Shown: positions 41,530-49,687 of the stretch, piece after piece
Numbering within the stretch: position 1 is the first letter of the stretch
Layout of the letters: each line of letters starts with the position of its first letter
NCBI GenBank assembly: GCA_904394975.1
Contig: CAJFNQ010000020.1
Span: 1 to 64,000 of the forward strand
DNA: 64,000 nucleotides
Direction of reading: 5' to 3'
Source: Metaruminococcus_A gallistercoris
GTDB lineage: Bacteria > Bacillota > Clostridia > Oscillospirales > Ruminococcaceae
Notes under the pieces: model-generated
The model's input: the letters and a program-made list of their open reading frames with translations, nothing else
Told to the model about the DNA's origin: nothing
Databases searched by the model: none
Position numbers and translations under genes: made by a program

Positions 41530-41748
41530 TTGTCGAAAGATGATGTAATTGAGATTGAGGGCACAGTGGTAGAATCACTTCCGAATGCGATGTTCCAGGT
41601 TGAACTTGCAAACGGCCATAAGATTCTCGCCCATATTTCCGGCAAATTGCGGATGAATTTTATCCGTATTCTTCCGGGCGATAAGGTGACGGTAGAAATG
41701 TCGCCTTATGATTTAAGTAAAGGACGCATTACCTGGCGTTCCAAATAA
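41530..41748 (+). CDS. infA: Translation initiation factor IF-1
   Basis: OB-fold factor that blocks the A site during initiation. The 72-residue protein (SKDDVIEIEGTVVESLPNAMF, GKLRMNFIRILPGDKV, LSKGRITWRSK) matches the family end to end. The start is TTG 41530 after GAGGAGG. A small hairpin CGCCTG/CAGGCG lies in the gap to rpmJ. Confidence 0.97.
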   Translation: MSKDDVIEIEGTVVESLPNAMFQVELANGHKILAHISGKLRMNFIRILPGDKVTVEMSPYDLSKGRITWRSK

Positions 41749-41804
41749 ACGTAAACCTGTTGTTCGCCTGTTGACAGGCGCGGCACTTTAAGGAGGTATT
41801 TCAG

Positions 41805-41918
41805 ATGAAAGTAAGACCTTCGGTTAAACCTATCTGTGAAAAATGCAAAGTCATCAAGCGCAAAGGCCGCATCATGGTGATTTGTGACAACCCGAAGCAC
41901 AAACAGCGTCAGGGTTAA
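41805..41918 (+). CDS. rpmJ: Ribosomal protein L36
   Basis: Smallest 50S protein, 37 residues, zinc type: MKVRPSVKPICEKCKVIKRK, then VICDNPKHKQRQG, with ligands C11, C14, C27 and H32. AAGGAGG precedes the ATG. It lies between infA and rpsM in the usual order. Confidence 0.97.
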   Translation: MKVRPSVKPICEKCKVIKRKGRIMVICDNPKHKQRQG

Positions 41919-42036
41919 TTTCATTCGTTTCGCAAAAATCCTTATATAAATTTCAAGCAGATGGAGAAGTTCCTGTAAACCTGTACAATCAGGGAGGGAA
42001 GGGCATCCGTCAAGCACTGGAGGTGCAAGGTAGAAA

Positions 42037-42405
42037 ATGGCTCGTATAGCTGGTGTTGATTTGCCGAGAGAGAAAAGAATCGAAGTGGGTATCACCTACA
42101 TCTACGGCATTGGTGATGCGACCGCGAAGAAGATCCTCGAAGCGACCGGTATTAATCCTGACACAAGAGTCAAGGACTTGACCGACGCGGAAGAGGCTGC
42201 ACTGCGTGAGTACATCGACAAAAACCTTGAAGTTGAGGGCGACCTTCGCAGAAATGTTGCGCTTAACATCAAACGACTGATCGAGATCGGTTGTTACCGT
42301 GGCGTTCGCCACAGAAAAGGTTTGCCGGTTCGCGGACAGAGAACCAAAACAAACGCTCGTACCCGTAAGGGCCCGGTTAAGACCGTCGCAAACAAAAAGA
42401 AATAA
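42037..42405 (+). CDS. rpsM: Ribosomal protein S13
   Basis: 30S head protein that bridges to the 50S subunit. The 122-residue protein begins ARIAGVDLPREKRIEVGITYIYG and ends with the basic RGVRHRKGLPVRGQRTKTNARTRKG. Its 118-bp upstream gap has no gene and no clear promoter; a short CCTGTACAATCAGG palindrome lies at about 41978-41991. Confidence 0.98.
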   Translation: MARIAGVDLPREKRIEVGITYIYGIGDATAKKILEATGINPDTRVKDLTDAEEAALREYIDKNLEVEGDLRRNVALNIKRLIEIGCYRGVRHRKGLPVRGQRTKTNARTRKGPVKTVANKKK

Positions 42406-42424
42406 TAGGAAAGGATAAGAACAC

Positions 42425-42826
42425 ATGGCTGTTAAAAATGCTAAAAAAACTACGGTTCGCAGACGTCGTGAACGTAAAAATATTGAGCGTGGCGCCGTTC
42501 ATATCCAGTCCACTTTCAATAATACGATGGTAACGATTACCGATACACAGGGCAATGCCATTTCTTGGGCATCTGCCGGCGGCCTCGGTTTCAGAGGTTC
42601 CAGAAAATCCACTCCGTTTGCTGCTCAGACCGCTGCGGAAACCGCTGCGAAGGCTGCAATGGAGCACGGCCTCAAAACGGTCGAAGTTTTCGTTAAAGGC
42701 CCGGGTTCCGGCCGTGAAGCTGCAATTCGTGCGCTTCAGTCTGCCGGTCTTGAGGTAACCATGATCAAAGACGTTACCCCGATTCCGCACAACGGCTGCC
42801 GCCCGCCGAAAAGAAGACGTGTATAA
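42425..42826 (+). CDS. rpsK: Ribosomal protein S11
   Basis: 30S platform protein. The 133-residue protein has the N-terminal basic stretch and GAVHIQSTFNNTMVTITDTQGN, GFRGSRKSTPFAAQTAAE, and the ending VTPIPHNGCRPPKRRRV. AGGAAAGGA precedes the ATG. Between rpsM and rpsD. Confidence 0.98.
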   Translation: MAVKNAKKTTVRRRRERKNIERGAVHIQSTFNNTMVTITDTQGNAISWASAGGLGFRGSRKSTPFAAQTAAETAAKAAMEHGLKTVEVFVKGPGSGREAAIRALQSAGLEVTMIKDVTPIPHNGCRPPKRRRV

Positions 42827-42850
42827 AGTGCAATTTTGGAGGTGTAACTA

Positions 42851-43477
42851 ATGGCAAGATATACCGGTGCGGTTTGTAGAATGTGCCGCCGCGAAGGACA
42901 GAAATTGTTCCTCAAAGGTGAAAGATGTTATTCCGACAAATGCGCTTTCGCTAGAAGAGGTTATGCGCCTGGTCAGCATGGCCAGAACCGCAAAAAAGTT
43001 TCTGAGTATGGTATTCAGCTCAGAGCAAAACAGAAAACCAGACGTTACTATGGCGTACTGGAAAGCCAGTTCAGAAAATATTTTGACATGGCAGAACGTA
43101 AAGCGGGCATGACTGGTGAAAACCTGCTCCGCATCCTTGAGACCCGTCTGGACAACGTGGTTTACCGTCTTGGCTTTGCTGCTTCCAGAGCAGAAGCTAG
43201 ACAGCTGGTTGTTCATAACCATTACCTGGTCAATGGCAAAAAGGTGAATATCCCGTCTTACCTTGTAAAAGAGGGCGACGAGATCTCCATCGCTGAAAAC
43301 AGCCGTTCCAGCGAAAAGATCAAGGCAGTTCTTGAGTCCGCCAGCGCACGTCCGGTTCCGATGTGGCTTGAACTCAACCGCGATAACCTGACCGCTAAAG
43401 TTTCCCGTCTGCCGAACCGCGAGGATATTGACCTCGATGTTGAAGAGCATCTCATTGTCGAGCTTTATTCCAAGTAA
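42851..43477 (+). CDS. rpsD: Ribosomal protein S4, zinc-binding type
   Basis: Primary 30S assembly protein. The 208-residue protein has the C+ N-terminus (VCRMCRREG and RCYSDKCAF) and the S4 domain LDNVVYRLGFAASRAEARQ. Many Firmicutes place rpsD elsewhere, so having it inside the alpha part follows the E. coli-like and clostridial order. A 132-bp gap to rpoA contains a GCAGCA/TGCTGC hairpin without a T run. Confidence 0.97.
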   Translation: MARYTGAVCRMCRREGQKLFLKGERCYSDKCAFARRGYAPGQHGQNRKKVSEYGIQLRAKQKTRRYYGVLESQFRKYFDMAERKAGMTGENLLRILETRLDNVVYRLGFAASRAEARQLVVHNHYLVNGKKVNIPSYLVKEGDEISIAENSRSSEKIKAVLESASARPVPMWLELNRDNLTAKVSRLPNREDIDLDVEEHLIVELYSK

Positions 43478-43609
43478 TCGTTTTTATCCGGTTACTGTTT
43501 TGTCTGTTGCAGCATAAGGCTATGCCTTTTGCTGCGCGGGCAGTTTATGAGGCGATGAAACAATTCTAGCTCATCACAAACGTTGGGCATGCATACAGGA
43601 GGGTTATAA

Positions 43610-44560
43610 ATGATCGAAATCGAAAAGCCAAGAATTGAGACGGCAGAAATTAAATCCGACGGCACATACGGAAGATTTGTTCTTGAGCCACTCGAGCGCG
43701 GCTACGGTACTACGCTTGGCAACAGCTTGCGGCGTGTACTGCTCTCCTCGCTACCTGGTGTTGCAGTTACCTCGATCAAGATCGATGGTGTGCAGCACGA
43801 GTTTTCAACTATCCCTGGTGTAAAGGAAGACGTCACAGAAATTGTTCTGAACATTAAAGGCCTGATTGCTAAAATCCATGGTGAAGCGCCGAAAACCGTC
43901 TATATTGAGGCGGAAGGCGAGTGCGAAGTCACTGCCGGTGATATTAAAGCCGACAGCGAGGTTGAGATCCTCGACCCGGGTATGCACATTGCAACCCTTT
44001 CGCAGGGCGCGAAACTTTATATGGAGATTGTTATCGACCGGGGCCGTGGCTATGTGCCTTCTGAACGGAACAAGCAGAACCTTCAGAGCACAATCGGGGT
44101 CATCCCGGTGGACAGCATCTATACGCCTGTCCTGAAGGTCAACTATACGGTAGAGAACACCCGTGTCGGTCAGATTACTGACTATGACAAATTGACGCTG
44201 GAAATCTGGACCGATGGTACCATTTCCGCGAAAGAGGCTGTTTCTCTCGGCGCCAAGGTCCTCAACGAGCATTTGAACCTGTTCATTGATTTGTCGGAAG
44301 AGGCATACAACACCGAGATCATGGTGGAAAAAGATGATAAGGGCAAAGAAAAAGTCCTCGAAATGACCATTGAGGAGCTTGACCTTTCTGTGCGTTCTTT
44401 CAACTGCCTGAAACGCGCGGGCATCAATACGGTCGAAGATTTGATCAACAAATCCGAGGATGACATGATGAAAGTCAGAAACCTTGGCAGAAAATCACTG
44501 GAAGAGGTTGTTGAGAAGCTGAAAAACCTCGGCTTTAACCTCAACCACAGCGATGAATAA
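43610..44560 (+). CDS. rpoA: RNA polymerase alpha subunit
   Basis: Assembly scaffold and promoter UP-element/activator contact of RNA polymerase. The 316-residue protein has the N-terminal domain (RFVLEPLERGYGTTLGNSLRRVLLSSLPG in two parts) and the C-terminal domain (LDLSVRSFNCLKRAGINTVEDL, RNLGRKSLEEVVEKL). CAGGAGGG precedes the ATG. rplQ follows after 52 bp. Confidence 0.98.
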   Translation: MIEIEKPRIETAEIKSDGTYGRFVLEPLERGYGTTLGNSLRRVLLSSLPGVAVTSIKIDGVQHEFSTIPGVKEDVTEIVLNIKGLIAKIHGEAPKTVYIEAEGECEVTAGDIKADSEVEILDPGMHIATLSQGAKLYMEIVIDRGRGYVPSERNKQNLQSTIGVIPVDSIYTPVLKVNYTVENTRVGQITDYDKLTLEIWTDGTISAKEAVSLGAKVLNEHLNLFIDLSEEAYNTEIMVEKDDKGKEKVLEMTIEELDLSVRSFNCLKRAGINTVEDLINKSEDDMMKVRNLGRKSLEEVVEKLKNLGFNLNHSDE

Positions 44561-44612
44561 TACCGAGTTGACCGGGTATCCGGAAAACCGATAGGGTAAG
44601 GAGTGAATTCAA

Positions 44613-44954
44613 ATGGCAGGAAGCAGAAAGCTGGGCAGAACTTCTGATCACAGAAAAGCTATGCTCAGAGCGATGGTTACCTACTTGCTTGAGAATGGTA
44701 AGATCGAAACAACTGTAACGCGTGCAAAAGAAGTACGCGCTATGGCGGAGAAAATGATCACAATCGGCAAAGACAGTTCTCTTCACAACAAACGTCAGGT
44801 GTATTCTTACATCACCAAAGAGTCTGTTGCGAAAAAAGTTCTGGATGAGATTTCTCCGAAATATGCAGATAAAAACGGTGGTTACACCAGAATCGTGAAA
44901 ATTGGCCCCCGCCGTGGCGACGCAGCGGAAATGGCGATCATCGAACTGGTCTGA
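44613..44954 (+). CDS. rplQ: Ribosomal protein L17
   Basis: 50S protein near the tunnel exit. The 113-residue protein begins AGSRKLGRTSDHRKAMLRAMVTYLL and ends with RIVKIGPRRGDAAEMAIIELV. TAAGGAG precedes the ATG. Last gene of the ribosomal cluster, followed by a strong terminator. Confidence 0.98.
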   Translation: MAGSRKLGRTSDHRKAMLRAMVTYLLENGKIETTVTRAKEVRAMAEKMITIGKDSSLHNKRQVYSYITKESVAKKVLDEISPKYADKNGGYTRIVKIGPRRGDAAEMAIIELV

Positions 44955-44971
44955 TTGGCTGTTATGCAGAT

Positions 44972-45003
44972 AAAAGCACAGTGCTTTGCACTGTGCTTTT
45001 TAT
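44972..45003 (+). terminator. Terminator of the ribosomal cluster
   Basis: AAAAGCACAGTGC (44972-44984) and its exact complement (44988-45000) with a TTT loop form a 13-bp stem ending in a T-rich tail. Confidence 0.93.
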
Positions 45004-45032
45004 TTGCGTATTTTGACGAATCGTGGTATAAT
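45004..45032 (+). promoter_or_regulatory. Promoter of the zinc-ribbon membrane protein gene
   Basis: TTGCGT (45004-45009), 17 bp, TATAAT (45027-45032). Transcription would start near 45039, about 109 nt before the ATG. Confidence 0.6.
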
Positions 45033-45147
45033 AACTTCACATTCGCTGATTTTTATCATTCATTTGTATTAATAAAAAATCAGCAATGTTTTTTAAGATT
45101 GATTGCTTCGGCAATTTATTGTGGAAGAGCAGAGAAGAGGTGTCGCT

Positions 45148-45384
45148 ATGCGTTGCATGCTTTGTCGTAAACATGTGGATGAACTTTCTGAGCACGGATT
45201 ATGCGAAGAGTGCGAAAAACAGTTCGATTTTTCAAAGAATGAGCCCTACGAACCGGAAGAAGGGGAAGATTCCGGAAAAACGCTGGCGAAACGAATCCTC
45301 ATTTCTTCTGTTGGGGTGATCGCGCTTATCCTGTTTATGATGTGGATCATTCCGCTTTTGTTGTCGCTGGTTATGACCAAATAA
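45148..45384 (+). CDS. Small zinc-ribbon membrane protein, function unknown
   Basis: I do not recognise a family. The 78-residue protein has a rubredoxin-like zinc knuckle at the N-terminus (CMLC at residues 3-6, CEEC at about 23-26), an acidic linker (EPYEPEEGEDS), and one C-terminal membrane segment (ISSVGVIALILFMMWIIPLLLSLV). The ATG at 45148 follows AGAGGTG. It has its own promoter and a terminator directly after, so it is monocistronic. A membrane-anchored zinc or redox protein is possible. Confidence 0.7.
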   Translation: MRCMLCRKHVDELSEHGLCEECEKQFDFSKNEPYEPEEGEDSGKTLAKRILISSVGVIALILFMMWIIPLLLSLVMTK

Positions 45385-45396
45385 AAAGAGAATGGG

Positions 45397-45423
45397 AAAC
45401 GTCCCTTGCAGGGGCGTTTTTTT
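45397..45423 (+). terminator. Terminator after the zinc-ribbon gene
   Basis: AAACGTCCC (45397-45405) and GGGGCGTTT (45411-45419), 5-nt loop, followed by further T. Confidence 0.85.
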
Positions 45424-45459
45424 ACGGCAAGATATCATAGCAAAGGAGCGATTTTGAGA

Positions 45460-46263
45460 ATGGGTGAAAGCGGTCTGCAAACCGTGACCAAAACAGAACA
45501 AAAAGAAGCGTTGGCAGAGCAGATGGCGCAGAGCGAAACAGGCCCGCAGCCGGAAAACGGTTTCCGCCATGGATTAAAAGATGGGGTGCCGATTGGACTT
45601 GGTTACCTTTCTGTCTCTTTTACTTTTGGCGTGATGGCGGTTTCCGCGGGTTTGCCGGTCTGGGCAGCGGTGGTGATCTCTATGGTGAACGTGACATCCG
45701 CAGGGCAGCTCGCCGGTTTGCCGATCCTCGCGGCGGCGGGAAGCCCGATTGAAATCGCAATTACCCAGTTTGTGATTAATATACGGTATGCGCTCATGTC
45801 TCTTTCTTTGTCGCAGAAACTGCACCGTTCGGTCAACCTGCTGGACCGATTTCTCATTGCGTTTTGCAACACGGATGAAGTATTTGCGGTTGCCAGCAGC
45901 AAAAAGGGTGAAGTTGGCAAACGGTATCTTTACGGGCTTATTCTCGCTCCTTATTTTGGATGGGCACTTGGCACCTTCGTAGGTGCGGCGGCGACCACAC
46001 TTCTTCCCGCCATTGTTCAGAGCGCGCTCGGCATTGCAATTTACGGCATGTTTCTAGCGATTATCATTCCGCCGGCAAAACATTTCCGGCCGGTTCTGGT
46101 GGTGGTTCTGGTAGCGGTTCTGTTAAGTTGCCTGCTCACGTTTACTCCGGGCTTAAATCAAATCTCCGGCGGGTTTGCCACTATTATTTGCGCGGTGATC
46201 GCGGCGGCAGTCGGTGCGCGGTTTTTCCCGCTTCATGAACACCGAGAGGAGGCGGATTCCTAA
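45460..46263 (+). CDS. azlC: Branched-chain amino acid exporter large subunit, AzlC family
   Basis: Integral membrane subunit of the AzlCD exporter, known to pump out branched-chain amino acids and analogues such as azaleucine. The 267-residue protein has a hydrophilic N-terminus of about 40 residues, then GLKDGVPIGLGYLSVSFTFGVMAVSAG and NIRYALMSLSLSQKL, both AzlC hallmarks, and seven to eight membrane segments. ATG 45460 is 11 bp after AAAGGAG; a TTG two codons upstream is the alternative. Its TAA overlaps the AzlD ATG by one base. Confidence 0.9.
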   Translation: MGESGLQTVTKTEQKEALAEQMAQSETGPQPENGFRHGLKDGVPIGLGYLSVSFTFGVMAVSAGLPVWAAVVISMVNVTSAGQLAGLPILAAAGSPIEIAITQFVINIRYALMSLSLSQKLHRSVNLLDRFLIAFCNTDEVFAVASSKKGEVGKRYLYGLILAPYFGWALGTFVGAAATTLLPAIVQSALGIAIYGMFLAIIIPPAKHFRPVLVVVLVAVLLSCLLTFTPGLNQISGGFATIICAVIAAAVGARFFPLHEHREEADS

Positions 46264-46598
46264 TGTTGCCTGACCTTTTCTGGGTGAATCTGCTGGTTAT
46301 GGCGGGTGTGACCTACCTCATCCGCATGGTTCCGCTGGTTGCCTGCAAGCGCCGGCTGGAAAACCAGTATATTCAGTCGTTTTTGTATTATGTGCCTTAT
46401 GCGGTGTTGGGAGCGATGACCTTTCCCAACATCCTGTTCTCAACCGCGAGTATTTGGTCCGCGCTGGTAGGCCTTTTGATTGCGGTCATACTCGCTTATT
46501 TTGAAAAAGGATTACTTACCGTTGCGCTTGCTGCGTGCGGTGGTGTGTTGCTGACCGAATGCGCAATCGAGTACCTTCCTCAATTCATCTTCAAATAA
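46263..46598 (+). CDS. azlD: Branched-chain amino acid exporter small subunit, AzlD family
   Basis: Small partner of AzlC. The 111-residue protein has four predicted membrane segments and the family motif VTYLIRMVPLVACKRRLEN followed by FLYYVPYAVLGAMTFP. The ATG overlaps the azlC stop (TAATG), so the two are made together. A two-way terminator follows. Confidence 0.9.
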   Translation: MLPDLFWVNLLVMAGVTYLIRMVPLVACKRRLENQYIQSFLYYVPYAVLGAMTFPNILFSTASIWSALVGLLIAVILAYFEKGLLTVALAACGGVLLTECAIEYLPQFIFK

Positions 46599-46599
46599 T

Positions 46600-46640
46600 A
46601 AAAAACGGAGCTGTTCATTTTAAACAGCTCCGATTTTTTG
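46600..46640. terminator. Bidirectional terminator between azlD and the dehydrogenase gene
   Basis: CGGAGCTGTT (46606-46615) and AACAGCTCCG (46623-46632) form a 10-bp stem with A and T runs on opposite sides, serving both convergent genes. Confidence 0.9.
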
Positions 46641-47669
46641 TTATTGTTCACAGTCCACTAGAACATGAATGGTGTTTTCGCCGCCGGCATTGCGCAGGTC
46701 GAATGCCTTTTGAATCTGCGAAAGGTGAATCACGTCCGTGATGATTCCATCCGTTTTAACCAGACCGTCGGCTATGAGATGAAGCCCTTCTTCAAAGTAG
46801 CGGCGCATGTCAATATCCCGCCGGGGCTCTGTGCTGTACAGCTCCAGCCGCTTGCGGTGGAAACGGAAAAAGTCAATCGGCTTTTTGCAAACGCCGATGC
46901 AACCGTACAAGACGATTCGCCCGCAGACAGCGGCCATGTCTATGGCGTCCACTACGCCGTCCCCCTCAAGAAGGCACGGGATGACAATGTCGAACCCGTC
47001 TGGAAAATCCTGTTTCACAACAGAAGCGGTGGGAGTGCCGTGCGAAGGCATTTTATAGGTGTGGGTGGCGCCGTAGGACTTTGCAAGCTCCAAATTTTTA
47101 TCATACAAATCGGTCACAACAAGTGCCTTGGGGTTAGAAAGCGCGACAACCTGCGTCATGAGCAGACCGCTGACGCCCTGCCCCATAATAAGCACAGTTT
47201 TTGTCTGGTCGATTTTCGCAAGGTCGACCGCGTGAAGAATACCTGGCAGAACCTCAACCGGGCTGACAGCCTTCAAAGGAATCTGCGGCGGAAGAACCTT
47301 CACGTTAAACGGCTTGCAGACAATATATTGCGCATATGCACCCCAAATGTAGCGGCAGGTCACCCGGTCGCCCACCTGAAGCCCGCGCACATTGGCGCCG
47401 ATTTTATCAATCACTCCGCCGACCTCATGGCCCAAACGGGCGGGTATAGTGATGAATTCAGGCGCGCGGATCCCACGGAACGCTTCAAGGTCTGAACCGC
47501 AAATGCCGGTGTATTTGATTTTGACACGGACCTCATCCGCTCCCGGTTCCGGTATTTTGGCGTATGTCGGTGTGATTTTATAGGGTTCTTCTAAAACAGC
47601 GGCCAGCTGAGTGTTTTCTCCCGGGCCGTCAACAAGGTCAAGTTTTGCCATTTGCATGTGGGTTGCCAT
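46641..47669 (-). CDS. Zinc-dependent medium-chain dehydrogenase
   Basis: Alcohol/polyol dehydrogenase of the MDR superfamily, probably NAD(P)-dependent on a sugar or polyol. The 342-residue protein has catalytic zinc residues C57 (TGICGSD) and H81-E82 (LGHEVGG), and the Rossmann loop MGQGVSGLL. The structural-zinc lobe with four cysteines normally found near residues 95-115 is absent: DRVTCRYIWG runs straight into AYAQYIV. GAAGGAG precedes the ATG. It is the last gene of a leftward trio with a GH39-like glycosidase (27 bp upstream) and an aldo/keto reductase, which points to sugar catabolism. Confidence 0.85.
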   Translation of the reverse strand: MATHMQMAKLDLVDGPGENTQLAAVLEEPYKITPTYAKIPEPGADEVRVKIKYTGICGSDLEAFRGIRAPEFITIPARLGHEVGGVIDKIGANVRGLQVGDRVTCRYIWGAYAQYIVCKPFNVKVLPPQIPLKAVSPVEVLPGILHAVDLAKIDQTKTVLIMGQGVSGLLMTQVVALSNPKALVVTDLYDKNLELAKSYGATHTYKMPSHGTPTASVVKQDFPDGFDIVIPCLLEGDGVVDAIDMAAVCGRIVLYGCIGVCKKPIDFFRFHRKRLELYSTEPRRDIDMRRYFEEGLHLIADGLVKTDGIITDVIHLSQIQKAFDLRNAGGENTIHVLVDCEQ

Positions 47670-47696
47670 TTTATATTCACTCCTTCACACGGGTCA

Positions 47697-49583
47697 TCAT
47701 TCAACAACAAGCGGCTCGGAAAGTCCGCTGCGTATGCCGGAAATGGTTTCCGCTTCCACTGCGTAACTGTAACGCCGCCCCGGTTTAGCGGTCATGTCGG
47801 TAAAAGCGGAGACATTGTTTACGGCGGAGTCAGAAACCAGAACGAAATCTCCGCCTTCCTCTTTTCGCCAGATGAGGTAGCGCTTTAAGTCAAACTCGCG
47901 GTTGGGTTTCCACTGCAAAAAGACTTGGCAGTTACCCGCGAACCCTTTTTCACGCACACCGTAAAGACCGGTCGGCACAGCTGGTACTGTGTTGTCTACC
48001 GGGGTAAGCAATAACAACGAAACGGCATGCATTGGTAATTCGAGGGAAAGGTCAACACACCCGCCGGAGATGGAAAGCGGTTTGACGCTTTCAAAAGGTT
48101 CCAGCCCTTCGTGCGCGCGTATTTCTTTTACCTGATTTGCAATCATCTTTTCCGGCTTTCCGAATTTTTGCCAGATATGATAGGAAGAACTGTGCGTCTT
48201 ATCAATGCGGTAATGCGAAAGGTGGTAGTTCCCATCTTTCAAACCGTCCAATTTCAGAGAGAAACAGCGTGGGTTAATCTCATCATCCATACCGTCTTCA
48301 AAGTTCCACAGCATGATGGCATAACTGTTTTGATGTGACGTAGGCAGAATACCGAATTTGGTTTTAAAACCTTCGGTGTCACATTCGGCCTTATAACGCT
48401 GGTCTCCAAGCCGGTTCATCAGCACATATGCGTTGAACAGCGGCTTTTTAATCAGGTCATCCGTTCCGTAACGGGTAAGCGGGGTGAGCTGTGAACGGTT
48501 GCCGGAAAAGAGAAAGCGCTCCCATTGGGTGTGGCAGTTGTCGCTGTCTACAATGCTGAGATTGACCTTCCAGTCATCCAGGACAAGGTCACAGTAACGG
48601 CTCATCATTTTACAGGTGATTCCCGCCGCGTAATGGGTGTTGCGGAAGTTGAGCCAGCTTTTTACCCAGGTGCCGAGATTTCCGTGCCAGACGATGTCAG
48701 ATTCATCGTTGATGAATTCAACCTGCCCAAGCTCCGGATAATCGTTTAAAGGTTCACTGTACCGTTTGAGCCAGTCAAACATGATATCCGTATTTGGATT
48801 GGTATCCTGCGGTTCACCTGCTTTGCAGTGTACCGAAATAAAGTCGACCCTTGTTCCAAACCGTCCTGTTTTGTAGTTTAAGCCACGGGCGCAGTGTTCA
48901 AGAAATTCGCGGTAGATTTTTTCAGCACCTTCCCATTGTTTTACAGCAGGGCCGCCGACTTTGATTTTTTCGTCCACGCTGTGAATGGCATCTTCAAAAT
49001 AATCATAAAGAGCCATAAATGTAGAAGCGTCTTTGAGCCAGATATCATGGTTATCCGGTTCGTTCCACACCTCAAAATACCAGCTCTTCACCTCTTCACG
49101 GCCGTAGCGCTCAATGCAGTGTGAAACAAAGGCTTTTAGAATATCCGCCCAGAGGTTAAAGTCTTTTGGGATGTAGTACGCGCTGCTCTGTATGCAGGAA
49201 GGAATAAAATGCGTCTCAACAATCGGCTTTCCGCCGCTTGCGAGAATGATGTCATAAATTTGGTCCACATACTTCCAGTTGCAGCAGAGCTTGCCGTCTT
49301 GGAATGAAAACACCTTGTCCGCCCAGCGGCCTGCGTCCGGGTCAGGGTTACCGTAATCTCTGCCTTGTGTGAGCAGGTACAGGTCCCCGTCGCCATGCGC
49401 GGTCAATATGTTGTGCAGGCGCATGTAGTAGAAATCCCGGCCGATTGACGCCAGATGCCGGTAAAGTTTTTGGGTAGGGCGGGTATAGGTGTAATCACAG
49501 TTGGCATAGCCGAATGCGTTAAAGAAATGTGGAAACGCAATGGGCGTTTTTGAAAAGTCAACAGAAACCGGTATGTTTTGCAT
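47697..49583 (-). CDS. GH39-like glycoside hydrolase with C-terminal FN3 domain
   Basis: Clan GH-A glycosidase resembling GH39 beta-xylosidases or alpha-L-iduronidases. The 628-residue protein has a TIM barrel in its first 330 residues with acid/base E175 in FEVWNEPD, and E289 in QVEFINDES as the best nucleophile candidate. A beta-sandwich region follows, then a fibronectin type III domain over about the last 95 residues (VPAVPTGLYGVR to SLSEPLVVE). There is no signal peptide, so it acts inside on imported oligosaccharides. ATG 49583 follows AGGTG; a GTG three codons earlier is in that site. Substrate cannot be told. Confidence 0.83.
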   Translation of the reverse strand: MQNIPVSVDFSKTPIAFPHFFNAFGYANCDYTYTRPTQKLYRHLASIGRDFYYMRLHNILTAHGDGDLYLLTQGRDYGNPDPDAGRWADKVFSFQDGKLCCNWKYVDQIYDIILASGGKPIVETHFIPSCIQSSAYYIPKDFNLWADILKAFVSHCIERYGREEVKSWYFEVWNEPDNHDIWLKDASTFMALYDYFEDAIHSVDEKIKVGGPAVKQWEGAEKIYREFLEHCARGLNYKTGRFGTRVDFISVHCKAGEPQDTNPNTDIMFDWLKRYSEPLNDYPELGQVEFINDESDIVWHGNLGTWVKSWLNFRNTHYAAGITCKMMSRYCDLVLDDWKVNLSIVDSDNCHTQWERFLFSGNRSQLTPLTRYGTDDLIKKPLFNAYVLMNRLGDQRYKAECDTEGFKTKFGILPTSHQNSYAIMLWNFEDGMDDEINPRCFSLKLDGLKDGNYHLSHYRIDKTHSSSYHIWQKFGKPEKMIANQVKEIRAHEGLEPFESVKPLSISGGCVDLSLELPMHAVSLLLLTPVDNTVPAVPTGLYGVREKGFAGNCQVFLQWKPNREFDLKRYLIWRKEEGGDFVLVSDSAVNNVSAFTDMTAKPGRRYSYAVEAETISGIRSGLSEPLVVE

Positions 49584-49687
49584 GACGATCACCTGAATTC
49601 ATAAGATGAATGTTGCGTGGAAATTTGTTTGGGTATATGAAAGGATGAACAGGCTGAGATGTGAATTTATAAAACAGGCAATGTTGA

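Noticed and set aside
41919..42036. Internal promoter before rpsM (TACAAT at about 41982)
   Set aside because: No acceptable -35 at 16-18 bp and the genes on both sides are read in one direction.
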